Source: Betaproteobacteria bacterium (GTDB lineage Bacteria; Pseudomonadota; Gammaproteobacteria; Burkholderiales; SG8-41). From it: DNA of 53,527 bases. The stretch spans positions 1-53,527 of the forward strand of contig JAQGNH010000287.1 of the NCBI GenBank assembly GCA_028291945.1, given 5' to 3'. The notes below the pieces were generated by a model that did no database searches, had not been told where the DNA came from, and saw only the letters and a program-made list of their open reading frames with translations. The position numbers and the translations under genes were made by a program. Every line of letters starts with the position of its first letter. Within the stretch, counting starts at the first letter, position 1. Of the stretch, positions 1 to 7,629 are shown piece by piece.

Positions 1-606
1 GTCGTAGATCCCGGCGCAGATAGCCCGCCCGCGATCACGATGGGCGCAGCAGTGTGGCAGACGATCAGCATGCTCATCGCAGCACTAGTCGGCGGCTATG
101 TTGCTGCTCGGCTTTCGGGATTGCGCCGCACTGCCGACGGTGTGCTCCACGGTGCGGTATCGTGGGGCGCTACGACTGTTCTCTACGCAGTGCTCGCGAC
201 CACCGCGCTCGGAACACTGACGGCCGGCATGTTCGGTCTGCTGGCGCCTGCCACGGCAGAGCAAACCTCTTCAGCCGTGCCCGGTGATCCGGAGCAGGCG
301 CAACGCACACTTGAAAGCATCGGTTTGACACCTGAGCAGGCGCGGAACGTCCTCGGGAAGCTTAACGCCCCGGCTGTCGCGACCACACCTGCCACGCGTC
401 AGCAGGCCGAAGACACAGTCAATACTGTCGGCACTGCTACTGGCTGGCTCGCGGCGACAGTATTGCTTTCGCTCATTCTTTCGGTGATAGGCGGCGCAAT
501 CGGCGCCCGCGGCACACGTCGTGTCAATCACCGACTCGATAGCCGCGTCGAACCCAGCACCACGATTGCCGAAGCGCCTCCGAGGACTTTGAGCAGGCAA
601 ACATAG
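1..606 (+). CDS. C-terminal part of a multi-pass membrane protein (5' end cut by window)
   Basis: The frame is open from the first base with no stop before the first ATG at 40, so the true start lies outside the window. At least three hydrophobic segments are visible: one near the ATG at 40 ending in GGYVAARLSG, one around TTVLYAVLATTALGTL, and a last one with the small-residue motif SVIGGAIGA. An Ala/Thr-rich stretch separates the last two and the C-terminus is polar. The pattern resembles the second half of proteobacterial integral membrane proteins sometimes named PhnA-like, from memory of the family. The molecular function is unknown. It is followed by 232 bases without a gene, which contain a small perfect hairpin at 636-652. 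Confidence 0.7.
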   Translation, partial: VVDPGADSPPAITMGAAVWQTISMLIAALVGGYVAARLSGLRRTADGVLHGAVSWGATTVLYAVLATTALGTLTAGMFGLLAPATAEQTSSAVPGDPEQAQRTLESIGLTPEQARNVLGKLNAPAVATTPATRQQAEDTVNTVGTATGWLAATVLLSLILSVIGGAIGARGTRRVNHRLDSRVEPSTTIAEAPPRTLSRQT

Positions 607-838
607 CGCACGGCGGCAGATCACGCCTTATCCGCCATTCGCATCGCGAATGCAACGTCGGGTCGGCACGATACCGACCGCACATCCACGTGCGGGAGCG
701 GAGTGTTGCCGATCGTTTGTCAGCTTTCGTTGACGCTGCTTGCGGCTCGCGGCAGGATATCGGGTACGCCCCCTGCAGAAATATCGCAAGCTATCGCCTT
801 CGCGGTAAGGCTCGTTAAACTGTGCAACGGAGTCATTC

Positions 839-1753
839 ATGCCCCGCGTCCTCTGGAAAGGCGCTATTTCTTTCGGCCTCGTACACATTCCTGTTGCGCT
901 CTATCCGGCGACGCAGAGCGAGCGCCTGTCATTCGATATGATAGATAAGCGCGATTTCTCGCCGATTGGTTACCGGAAGGTTAACAAGCGCACCGGTGAA
1001 GAGGTTTCCAGCGACGACATCGTCAAAGGTTATCAGTACGAAAAGGGCGACTATGTTGTCGTCACCAACGAAGATTTCAAACAGGCGAACGTCGAGGCGA
1101 CGCAGACCGTGGACATCGTGGCGTTCGTCGACGCGGCGTCCGTTGCGCCTTACTATTTCGACACGCCGTATTATCTGGAGCCGGGCAAGCGCGGAGAAAA
1201 GGGCTACACGCTGCTGCGTGAGGTGCTGCGCCGCACCGGCAAGATCGGAATTGCGAATGTCGTCATCCGCTCGCGCCAGCACTTGGCCGCCCTTATACCG
1301 CTCGAGCGCATGCTGCTCATGAACACGTTGCGTTTTTCGAACGAGATCCGCTCGATGTCCGACCTGAATCTGCCCGAGGCAGGGATGAACGGCCTGACTG
1401 AAAAAGAAATGGCGATGGCCGAGCGCCTCGTAGAGGACATGACGGAAGACTGGAATCCCGAGCAGTACAAAGACACCTATACCAACGACCTGATGGCGCG
1501 CATCGAAGCCCGCATCAAGTCCGGAGAAACCCATACGATTACCCCAGAGTCCGGCGATGAAGCCGAACCGCGTCGCGGGGCCGAAGTAATCGACCTCGTA
1601 TCGCTGCTTCGCCGCAGCCTGGATAAAAAGGATAAGGCGCCGGAGCCCGCGCGCGAGGAAGATACGGTCAGCAAGCAGCCCAAGCGGGCGGCGGCGCGAA
1701 AATCACCTTCCCGTTTATCCAAGAAGGCCGCACCCGAGCGCAAGCGCGCCTGA
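839..1753 (+). CDS. ku: Ku protein, bacterial non-homologous end joining
   Basis: 304 aa. Bacterial Ku forms a homodimeric ring on DNA double-strand ends and recruits the ligase LigD. The N-terminus MPRVLWKGAISFGLV and later blocks such as YYFDTPYYLEP, KIGIANVVIRSRQHLAAL and LRFSNEIR are classic Ku core motifs, occupying roughly residues 1-230. The last 50 residues are Lys/Arg/Ala-rich (ending ERKRA), as in the DNA-binding tails of many bacterial Ku proteins. The ATG is preceded by a GGAG eight bases upstream. No ligD is present in the window, so the partner ligase must be elsewhere or absent. The family assignment is secure. Confidence 0.97.
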   Translation: MPRVLWKGAISFGLVHIPVALYPATQSERLSFDMIDKRDFSPIGYRKVNKRTGEEVSSDDIVKGYQYEKGDYVVVTNEDFKQANVEATQTVDIVAFVDAASVAPYYFDTPYYLEPGKRGEKGYTLLREVLRRTGKIGIANVVIRSRQHLAALIPLERMLLMNTLRFSNEIRSMSDLNLPEAGMNGLTEKEMAMAERLVEDMTEDWNPEQYKDTYTNDLMARIEARIKSGETHTITPESGDEAEPRRGAEVIDLVSLLRRSLDKKDKAPEPAREEDTVSKQPKRAAARKSPSRLSKKAAPERKRA

Positions 1754-1834
1754 TTCACGCCTTCTCCCCTAATACCCTAGCGCGTTCGAGCGAGCCCTGT
1801 GCACGCTCAGTCCACGGGGCAATCAGTGTAAATC

Positions 1835-1850
1835 TGGCTCACAATTTGCC
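1835..1850 (+). promoter_or_regulatory. Candidate sigma-54 (-24/-12) promoter
   Basis: TGGC at 1835-1838 and TTGC at 1846-1849 place GG and GC exactly 12 bases apart, matching the RpoN consensus TGGCAC-N5-TTGC. It lies about 150 bases before the start of a sigma-54-dependent activator, in a gene-free stretch with an AT-rich segment at 1880-1930. This suggests RpoN-dependent, possibly autoregulated, expression. Confidence 0.6.
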
Positions 1851-2000
1851 TAAGACGCCTTCGACACCCCGATTGGTGCAGTTTTGGATTGAAAAGTAGG
1901 TAATAATTACCTGTTTCAGTAAGTTTTATCGGCTCGCGCTCCACAGTCCACAGAGTCGAAGCTTTAGCAGCTGATCACGATACGTACATAAGGAGGCTTC

Positions 2001-3395
2001 ATGCCACACGTCTTGCTCGTAGACGACGACCCGGAACAGCTCGAATGGCTGACCGAATTTGTGAAGGGCGAAGGCTTCACCGTCGCGAAGGCCACTTCAC
2101 TGCGCACGGCGCGCATACAACTTACGCAGATGCGTCCCGATGTGCTGCTGACCGACCTGCAACTTCCCGACGGTAACGGCATAGAACTGGTGGACGATCT
2201 CGAACAGCGAGACGCGACCGAAGTTGTGTTGATCACCGGGCATGCGACGGTCGAGAGCGCAGTCAATGCGCTGCGCGCCGGTGCTTCCGATTACATCGTG
2301 AAGCCCGTGGACATGGAACGGCTGCGCTCGATCCTTCAGCGCGTTCCCGGCACACACGAGCTGCGAGCCGAAATCGGTGACTTGCGCCAGGAGCTGCGTG
2401 GGCTCGGCCGTTTCGGACACATGATCGGCAGCTCACCCGTGATGCAAAAGCTTTACGATCAGTTGAACCGTGTTTCGCCCACATCGGCTACTGTCCTGCT
2501 CGTAGGGGAAAGCGGAACTGGCAAGGAGCTCGCGGCCCAGACGATCCACGATCTCTCACGTCGCAAGAAACGCCCGTTCCTGCCTCTGAACTGTGGCGCG
2601 GTCTCGCCGAACTTGATCGAGAGCGAGCTTTTCGGACACGAGAAGGGGAGCTTCACCGGCGCCGACCGCCAGCACAAAGGCTTCTTTGAGCGGGCCCACG
2701 GCGGCACGCTGTTCCTCGACGAAATCACCGAGATGCCCGCTGAGCTGCAGGTCAAGCTGCTGCGCGTCCTCGAAACCGGGACGTTCATGCGCGTGGGAAC
2801 GAACACGCCAATTGCGACGGACGTGCGGGTAATTGCCGCGACCAACCGTAATCCGGCGAAGGCAGTGGCCGATGGCAAACTGCGCGAAGACCTGTATCAC
2901 CGGCTCAACGTGTTTCCTATCGAGCTGCCGCCACTGCGCGAGCGCGGAACCGATATCGAGATCCTCGCGCGCCACTTTCTCGACAAGTTCAATCTGGAGG
3001 AAGGCACGAAGAAAACGTTTTCACCTGCGGCAATAGCTGCGCTGTATTCGCACAGCTGGCCCGGAAACGTACGTGAGCTCAAGAACTACGTGCAGCGCGT
3101 TTACATACTAGCCGACGGCGTCGTCGACGTTGATCTGGCCCCTCGGATGTTCTCCGAGCCCGCGCATACGCCGCTGATCACGGTTCGGGTCGGCAGTACG
3201 CTGGAAGAGGTGAACCGCCGCTTGATCGAAGCTACGCTCGCGGAATGCGGCAACGTCAGGCGCAAAGCTGCCGAGATGCTGGGGATCAGCCTGAAGACCC
3301 TTTACAACCGCCTGGCCCAGTATAAAGCCGAAAAAGACGGCACGCCCCTGCCGCCAATGAAGGACGAGGAAGAGTACGAGAGCGAGCGTCTTTAA
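2001..3395 (+). CDS. Sigma-54-dependent response regulator (NtrC family)
   Basis: 464 aa, cytoplasmic transcription activator. Residues 1-115 form a receiver domain with the acidic cluster VDDDP, phospho-acceptor Asp52 in TDLQLPDG and Lys101. Residues about 138-370 are the AAA+ sigma-54 interaction domain, with Walker A GESGTGKE (169-176), the sigma-54 contact loop GSFTGA (216-221, a usual variant of GAFTGA), Walker B GGTLFLDE (234-241) and the RLNVFPIELPPLRER region. The C-terminus has a Fis-type helix-turn-helix (RRKAAEMLGISLKTLYNRL). AAGGAGG lies just before the ATG. No histidine kinase is adjacent, so the cognate sensor is unknown. The convergent downstream neighbour is the hemerythrin-like gene. 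Confidence 0.96.
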   Translation: MPHVLLVDDDPEQLEWLTEFVKGEGFTVAKATSLRTARIQLTQMRPDVLLTDLQLPDGNGIELVDDLEQRDATEVVLITGHATVESAVNALRAGASDYIVKPVDMERLRSILQRVPGTHELRAEIGDLRQELRGLGRFGHMIGSSPVMQKLYDQLNRVSPTSATVLLVGESGTGKELAAQTIHDLSRRKKRPFLPLNCGAVSPNLIESELFGHEKGSFTGADRQHKGFFERAHGGTLFLDEITEMPAELQVKLLRVLETGTFMRVGTNTPIATDVRVIAATNRNPAKAVADGKLREDLYHRLNVFPIELPPLRERGTDIEILARHFLDKFNLEEGTKKTFSPAAIAALYSHSWPGNVRELKNYVQRVYILADGVVDVDLAPRMFSEPAHTPLITVRVGSTLEEVNRRLIEATLAECGNVRRKAAEMLGISLKTLYNRLAQYKAEKDGTPLPPMKDEEEYESERL

Positions 3396-3504
3396 CAGGT
3401 GACCGGCGACGCTGGCTGCTTGAGCTCGCGCGTCGCCGCTCATCATTACCGCCTTACGGGTCTCGCTTCGATACGGGCCAGACTTTTTCGCAGCGGCGCT
3501 ACTC

Positions 3505-4116
3505 CTAGTGGCGCGTGCGGCTGATATCGAGCTGTTCCTGTTCGTCCTCGCCTTCTTCAGGGTCGGTGTCCGGTGAATCGGGCCCTGCTGTCTCGACGCT
3601 TGTCGAATCGTTCTCCGCTTCGCTCACTCCCGCTTCGTCGATTTCCGCAAGGAGTTCTTCGCGGCGCGCGCGCATGTCTTCCGCGAGTTGCTGCAAATCG
3701 AGCGCTTTCATCTTCTTGACCTCCGGAAAGAGCTCTTTTTCCTCTTCCTTGATATGGTGCTTCACGTATTCGGCCAGGACACTGAAGTAGGCGTAATACA
3801 TGGGATCGTCGGGTTCAAGGTCCTGCAGTTTGGCGATGAGCTCTTCAACTGACTCGTGCTCGACTTCGGCTTCGTTCAGGAGATCCTGGTTGTGCGCGTC
3901 GTCGTCCGCGACCTGCGCTCTTACAGCCGGATAAAAGAGCTCGTCTTCCAGCATCGAGTGGATCTGCAGCTCGACGCAGGCGGTCTCCACGAGATCACGC
4001 ATAACCTCCGCGTCGTCGCGTTCCACTTTATCCAGTTCCTTGAACAGCTTTTGCACGCGCTTGTGATCTTCCATGAGCACGTCGATCGCGTCGCGTTCGC
4101 TTTGTGTTTTAGCCAT
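3505..4116 (-). CDS. Hemerythrin HHE domain protein
   Basis: 203 aa. Hemerythrin-like HHE proteins bind a di-iron centre in a four-helix bundle and sense or store O2, NO or iron. Visible His/Glu helix motifs are EDHKRVQKLFKEL, HSMLEDELFYPAV, EHESVEELIAKL and HHIKEEEKELFPEV. The C-terminal 50 residues are a highly acidic low-complexity tail (EEGEDEQEQ). The open frame extends far upstream, but the ATG at 4116 is preceded by AAAGGAT and the protein homology begins there, so the longer frame is rejected. Acidic-tailed HHE proteins of this kind are common in Burkholderiales. The exact ligand is not known. Confidence 0.92.
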   Translation of the reverse strand: MAKTQSERDAIDVLMEDHKRVQKLFKELDKVERDDAEVMRDLVETACVELQIHSMLEDELFYPAVRAQVADDDAHNQDLLNEAEVEHESVEELIAKLQDLEPDDPMYYAYFSVLAEYVKHHIKEEEKELFPEVKKMKALDLQQLAEDMRARREELLAEIDEAGVSEAENDSTSVETAGPDSPDTDPEEGEDEQEQLDISRTRH

Positions 4117-4397
4117 CGTGAATCCTTTCGGTGTTGAGGGTGCCTGGCGCAATCGGCGCTTGCACATAACGAAATTACCGTATTGCCAGGACAAGCTGCG
4201 GGATCGTAGCGCAGCAGCATGCCAGTGCGGCATTGTGGATCGCGAGGTTCGGTGCAATGGCTGTGCCCCGAATCGCCCGAGGACACGGCGCCGTCGCCGT
4301 CGCGCCCGTGACCAGTAGAGACCGCGTATCGCCACAGTGGCAGGGCGCGTATCCAGATCTCGGCACGCTCCGTGCTTATCCTTCGGCGGAGCGCAAC

Positions 4398-4688
4398 ATG
4401 CATACAAAATCCAAGGATCTGAAGCCCGCGTCGGCGCCCGTTGAATCCGACACCGATACATCCAGCTACGATCAGTCGCAGGGTGGACATGCTCGGCCTC
4501 GGCCCGAGGGTCGAACCCCGAAGATGCCGCACGAGCGCGACGAGTCTGCAGTATCGAATGCGACCCACGACAACGAGCCGCGGCCACCGTCCGAAGATCG
4601 CGTCGAGCAGGCACACAACGACGTAAAGCGCGGGCTAGTCGACACCGACAGGCGCGGTATGCCGGACGACATTCCTGCGGCAAAGTGA
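4398..4688 (+). CDS. Small disordered hypothetical protein
   Basis: 96 aa, very polar, rich in Asp, Pro, Arg and Ser, with no hydrophobic segment and probably intrinsically disordered. The end has the pattern KRGLVDTDRRGMPDDIP, which resembles short conserved proteins of Burkholderiales of unknown function. I chose the ATG at 4398 because residues before it look like non-coding translation. Its stop is one base from the start of the GalU-like gene, so the two are probably translated together. Confidence 0.65.
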   Translation: MHTKSKDLKPASAPVESDTDTSSYDQSQGGHARPRPEGRTPKMPHERDESAVSNATHDNEPRPPSEDRVEQAHNDVKRGLVDTDRRGMPDDIPAAK

Positions 4689-4689
4689 A

Positions 4690-5706
4690 ATGAGAACGGA
4701 AACGATCCCTGAAGACGACATGAGCCCCGCCTATGCGCGGAAGCGCAATACTTCTCGCCGTTCTAGCGGGCTGCACGAGCGGCAGCCGGCAGCACACGAC
4801 GAGCGCCTGTTAAAGCCCAGGGGCACCGTTCGCAAGGCGGTGTTCCCGGTCGCCGGCCTCGACACCGGCTTGCTGCCCGCGACGAAAGCCGCGCCGAAGG
4901 AAATGCTGACTGTAGTAGATAAGCCGCTGATCCACTACGCGGTCGAGGAGGCCGCTGCGGCCGGCATCCGCGAAATGATTTTCGTGACGAATCGTAACAA
5001 GCGCGCGATCGAGGATCACTTCGATATGGCGTACGAGCTTGAAACGACGCTCGCCCAGCAGGACCGCGAGAACGAGCTGCGCCATCTGCGCGGCATGTTC
5101 CCTCCCGACGTGCGGTATCTCTATGTGCGCCAGAGTGAATACACAGGACTGGGCTCTGCCTTGCGGTGCGCCCGGCCTCTTGTGGGCGATGAGCCTTTTG
5201 CTCTGATTCTGCCGGATGAACTCATCGATTCCGAAACACCTGCGATCGCGCAGCTCCTGAAAAGCTTCTATGCAATGCATCAACCGGTCGTAGGTGTGCA
5301 GCGTCGGGAGCCGGGCGATAACGCATTCGACACGCTGCGCACCGGTGCTTCCTACCGAGAGCGGACGCATCACGTTGTGCGTTTTGCACGTGATGCGCGC
5401 AGCCAGGATGATGGCTTTGTCGCCGCGGGCCGGTATGTACTCGGCCCATCAATTTTCCCATATCTGGAGAGGTTGCCAGAAACGGGCGCAGCGGAAGTAG
5501 GCTTACACGATGCCCTTCAAGCCATGCTGACTCAGGAACCCATACTTGCCTACGAGCTCAGCGGCAAGCGTTTCAGTTGTCGCACCAAGCTCGGATTGCT
5601 CAGCGCTACCGTCCATTTCGGACTGAAGCACCCGGAGCTAGCCGGGCCTTTCCGGGAGTTGCTGCGCAACATCGGGCCTGTGACGCCAAAGCCCATTGAG
5701 GTGTAG
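4690..5706 (+). CDS. GalU-like UTP-glucose-1-phosphate uridylyltransferase homologue with altered active site
   Basis: 338 aa with a polar N-terminal extension of about 46 residues, then the nucleotidyltransferase fold. GalU normally makes UDP-glucose from UTP and glucose-1-phosphate. The fold is clear: ATKAAPKEMLTVVDKPL (64-80), YAVEEAAAAGI, the metal-site region LILPDEL, AAGRYVLGPSIF and a KLG motif near residue 300. Key positions differ: the nucleotide-binding GLGTR is GLDTG (56-60), the usual PKEMLP is PKEMLT, the EIQLTDA region is EVGLHDA, and the usual DCG before KLG is SCR (296-298). This suggests a paralogue with changed or lost catalysis rather than the housekeeping enzyme. It starts one base after the small upstream gene stops. 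Confidence 0.85.
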   Translation: MRTETIPEDDMSPAYARKRNTSRRSSGLHERQPAAHDERLLKPRGTVRKAVFPVAGLDTGLLPATKAAPKEMLTVVDKPLIHYAVEEAAAAGIREMIFVTNRNKRAIEDHFDMAYELETTLAQQDRENELRHLRGMFPPDVRYLYVRQSEYTGLGSALRCARPLVGDEPFALILPDELIDSETPAIAQLLKSFYAMHQPVVGVQRREPGDNAFDTLRTGASYRERTHHVVRFARDARSQDDGFVAAGRYVLGPSIFPYLERLPETGAAEVGLHDALQAMLTQEPILAYELSGKRFSCRTKLGLLSATVHFGLKHPELAGPFRELLRNIGPVTPKPIEV

Positions 5707-5746
5707 CATCAACCACGCATGACGTCGTCAACCACAGGAGAATGAC

Positions 5747-6055
5747 ATGCAAAACACTATGCAGGGATCTACCCCGGGCGCTACGTCCACCGGGCGGTAT
5801 GCCGAAAATGTGGCTGACAAAGCCACCGAGAGTCTGGGCCGGCTGACCGAGACAGCGCAGCAGGCGATGGAACGCCTGAGTGATGTTGCTTCGCAGACAG
5901 CCAATCGCCTGAGTGAAAAAGGGCAGGAACTGTGGGACATGCGCGGGCAGGCTGCTGACCAGGCGCGCTCGTACGTTCGCGAGCATCCGATTGCGACCAT
6001 CGGCATTGCGATCGCAATCGGTTTGCTCATCTCGCGCCTGACATCGCGTCGTTAG
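5747..6055 (+). CDS. YqjD/ElaB-like (DUF883) membrane-anchored protein
   Basis: 102 aa. An amphipathic helical N-terminal region (about 20-75, rich in Ala, Gln and Glu) is followed by a C-terminal transmembrane helix beginning after EHPIATIGIAIAIGLL and ending in Arg residues. This is the layout of YqjD/ElaB, inner-membrane stress proteins reported to bind ribosomes in E. coli. AGGAGAATGAC precedes the ATG. It is the first gene of a tight three-gene unit with the next two reading frames, equivalent to yqjD-yqjE-yqjK. Confidence 0.85.
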   Translation: MQNTMQGSTPGATSTGRYAENVADKATESLGRLTETAQQAMERLSDVASQTANRLSEKGQELWDMRGQAADQARSYVREHPIATIGIAIAIGLLISRLTSRR

Positions 6056-6057
6056 TA

Positions 6058-6528
6058 ATGGATACCGCGTTAGACCGCGGCCCGGCGGCGTCCGCGCGCA
6101 CGCCGGTGCCGCCCGGCCCCGGCGTCGTGCCGGCCGCTGCGACGAGTACTGCAAACCACGAGACATCGTTTCTGGAACCTATAGAGCGGGTCTTCGCTAC
6201 TCTTCGTCGCATGGCGGCCGACTATGCTCAGCTTGCCGTCATGGACGTGCGGCGCGCGTCCATACAACTTGCGTGGCTCGTCGGCGCGGGCATATTGGTC
6301 GCGGTTCTCGTCGTGACAGCCTGGCTTGCGCTGGTGGTGGCGGTCGCTGTTGCGCTGCTCGGGCGGGGCATGTCCTGGCCAGCCGTTCTCGGTGTCGCTG
6401 CTGCGCTCAATGTGATCGGGGCAGTCGGCGTGCTGTGGCGCGTTAAAGGTGTATTCCAGCATGCGCCTTTCGCGGCCACGCTGAGGCAGCTCAAATCGAA
6501 GCCCGTAGAGGGCGAGAAAGAGCCTTAG
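6058..6528 (+). CDS. YqjE-like / phage-holin-family membrane protein
   Basis: 156 aa. A Pro/Ala-rich N-terminal 40 residues precedes a helix (IERVFATLRRMAADYAQLAVMDVRRA) and two transmembrane segments (about 70-95 and 100-125). This matches YqjE-like proteins, often auto-named holin superfamily III although they are not phage genes. The ATG lies two bases after the stop of the YqjD-like gene, so translation is probably coupled. It likely acts in the inner membrane with its two partners. The biochemical role is not known. Confidence 0.8.
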   Translation: MDTALDRGPAASARTPVPPGPGVVPAAATSTANHETSFLEPIERVFATLRRMAADYAQLAVMDVRRASIQLAWLVGAGILVAVLVVTAWLALVVAVAVALLGRGMSWPAVLGVAAALNVIGAVGVLWRVKGVFQHAPFAATLRQLKSKPVEGEKEP

Positions 6529-6537
6529 GAGGACACG

Positions 6538-6963
6538 ATGAAACTGTCTTTGCACGAGCTCGATCAAGAGATCTCTGAGATCGAAGCCCGTATTGCCGCT
6601 GAGCGCCTCGCGCTGGAGGATGCTGTGACAGGCTGTACGAACAGCCTGCGCGACACAGTCGCCTCACCCAAGACGTTGCTTGCGCTCGCCGGGATTGGCT
6701 TTGCAATGGGTAAGCTCATGTTCGGACGTAAGCAACCCGAGCCGCAGCAGGTGGCCAGGAAGGCGGGAATCCTGGGGATGCTCACGGGTGTCGCCGGAAC
6801 GGCTTTGGGGTTGATGCAGCCCAAGTTTGGTGTAGGGTCGATTGCGCGGTGGGCCGCCTCGCGGGCGTTTTCCGGGCGCCGGGCTAAATCCGCGCCAGCT
6901 CGCTCTGAGCCGCGCTCAGCTGCGAGCACCGCAGCACCGCCGCGCGCGACGTCCTATCGTTGA
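6538..6963 (+). CDS. YqjK-like hypothetical membrane protein
   Basis: 141 aa with a strong Shine-Dalgarno (AGGAGGACACG) nine bases after the previous stop. The N-terminal helix is acidic (LHELDQEISEIEARIAAERL). A glycine-containing hydrophobic segment follows (LLALAGIGFAMGKLMFG), then a second (ILGMLTGVAGTALGLM), and a basic, Ala/Ser/Pro-rich C-terminus. Its place after the YqjD and YqjE homologues marks it as the third member of that envelope cluster. Sequence alone does not show its function. Confidence 0.75.
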   Translation: MKLSLHELDQEISEIEARIAAERLALEDAVTGCTNSLRDTVASPKTLLALAGIGFAMGKLMFGRKQPEPQQVARKAGILGMLTGVAGTALGLMQPKFGVGSIARWAASRAFSGRRAKSAPARSEPRSAASTAAPPRATSYR

Positions 6964-7059
6964 GGCCCGTCCTCGTCCTGTTCAATATGGTCGTCTGACT
7001 GCGCCCATACGGCGCGTTCTTGTCATGTCCTTTAGTTGTTTTCTGATCTGACGCAGCTG

Positions 7060-7610
7060 TTACGCCTGCCCGCGCGCAGCGAGGTCGAGAGCGCCGCCCG
7101 TACCAGTCTACCCAGCCACGTCGGTTGCCCTGTGCGTCTGGATCGTAGTCGCGATACACCACCAATTCACGATCGACGTTGATGCGTCGCACTGCAAGTC
7201 GTGATGGTTTGTCGGCCGCGCTTTGCGACTGCTCACGCAGACTCCAGGTGTTCCGGTTTTTTTCGCGCTACAGCCCTGCGTTGGTCCGCACCAGCGTGAG
7301 ATCGTCGATGATGACGCTACCCGTTACGCGTGGCCATCAATGATGCCCGCATCGATGAGTTGGGCATCGACGAGATCGCGCGTTTTGATCCATGCGGGAT
7401 TGCTCACGCGCAGGCCGCTTACACGTATTCCAGAGGTGCCAGCCGACTCTGATATCGAGCTTGCCCATCTTCACTTCACGCCCGTCGCCGAGGATGCGCG
7501 CTGCTCGATGAAATGTTGACCTGCTTCGGACTCAATCCAGAAAACGGTGCCATACGCGAGCAGCAGGAGGCGGCTGCTGCGCCGAGCGCGAGAGCGAGGG
7601 GGTCGCTCGA
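7060..7610 (-). pseudogene. Decayed AsmA-family protein (N-terminal part)
   Basis: Translating the minus strand in pieces recovers consecutive AsmA-type motifs that need frame changes and cross stops. One frame gives an N-terminal hydrophobic stretch and FIEQRASSATG, stopping at about 7479. A second gives REVKMGKLDIRVGWH. A third gives GIRVSGLRVSNPAWIKTRDL then VDAQLIDAGIIDGHA and a stop. A fourth gives GSVIIDDLTLVRTNAGL, an in-frame TAG, then RNTWSLREQSQSAADKPS, RLAVRRINVDRELVVYRD and no recognisable continuation. AsmA proteins are large envelope proteins involved in lipid transport. Only about 170 codons remain. The order and spacing match a single ancestral gene, so decay is the best reading; sequencing error cannot explain the missing remainder. 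Confidence 0.8.
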
Positions 7611-7629
7611 GCCTCGCATGTGAGCGTGA

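Noticed and set aside
929-1534. 201-aa frame antisense to Ku
   Set aside because: It is the exact opposite of a clearly conserved Ku gene, without ribosome site or family motifs.
3505-4797. 430-aa hemerythrin frame with long N-terminus
   Set aside because: Only the last 203 residues are protein-like; a good ribosome site lies before the ATG at 4116 and the upstream part overlaps two plus-strand genes.
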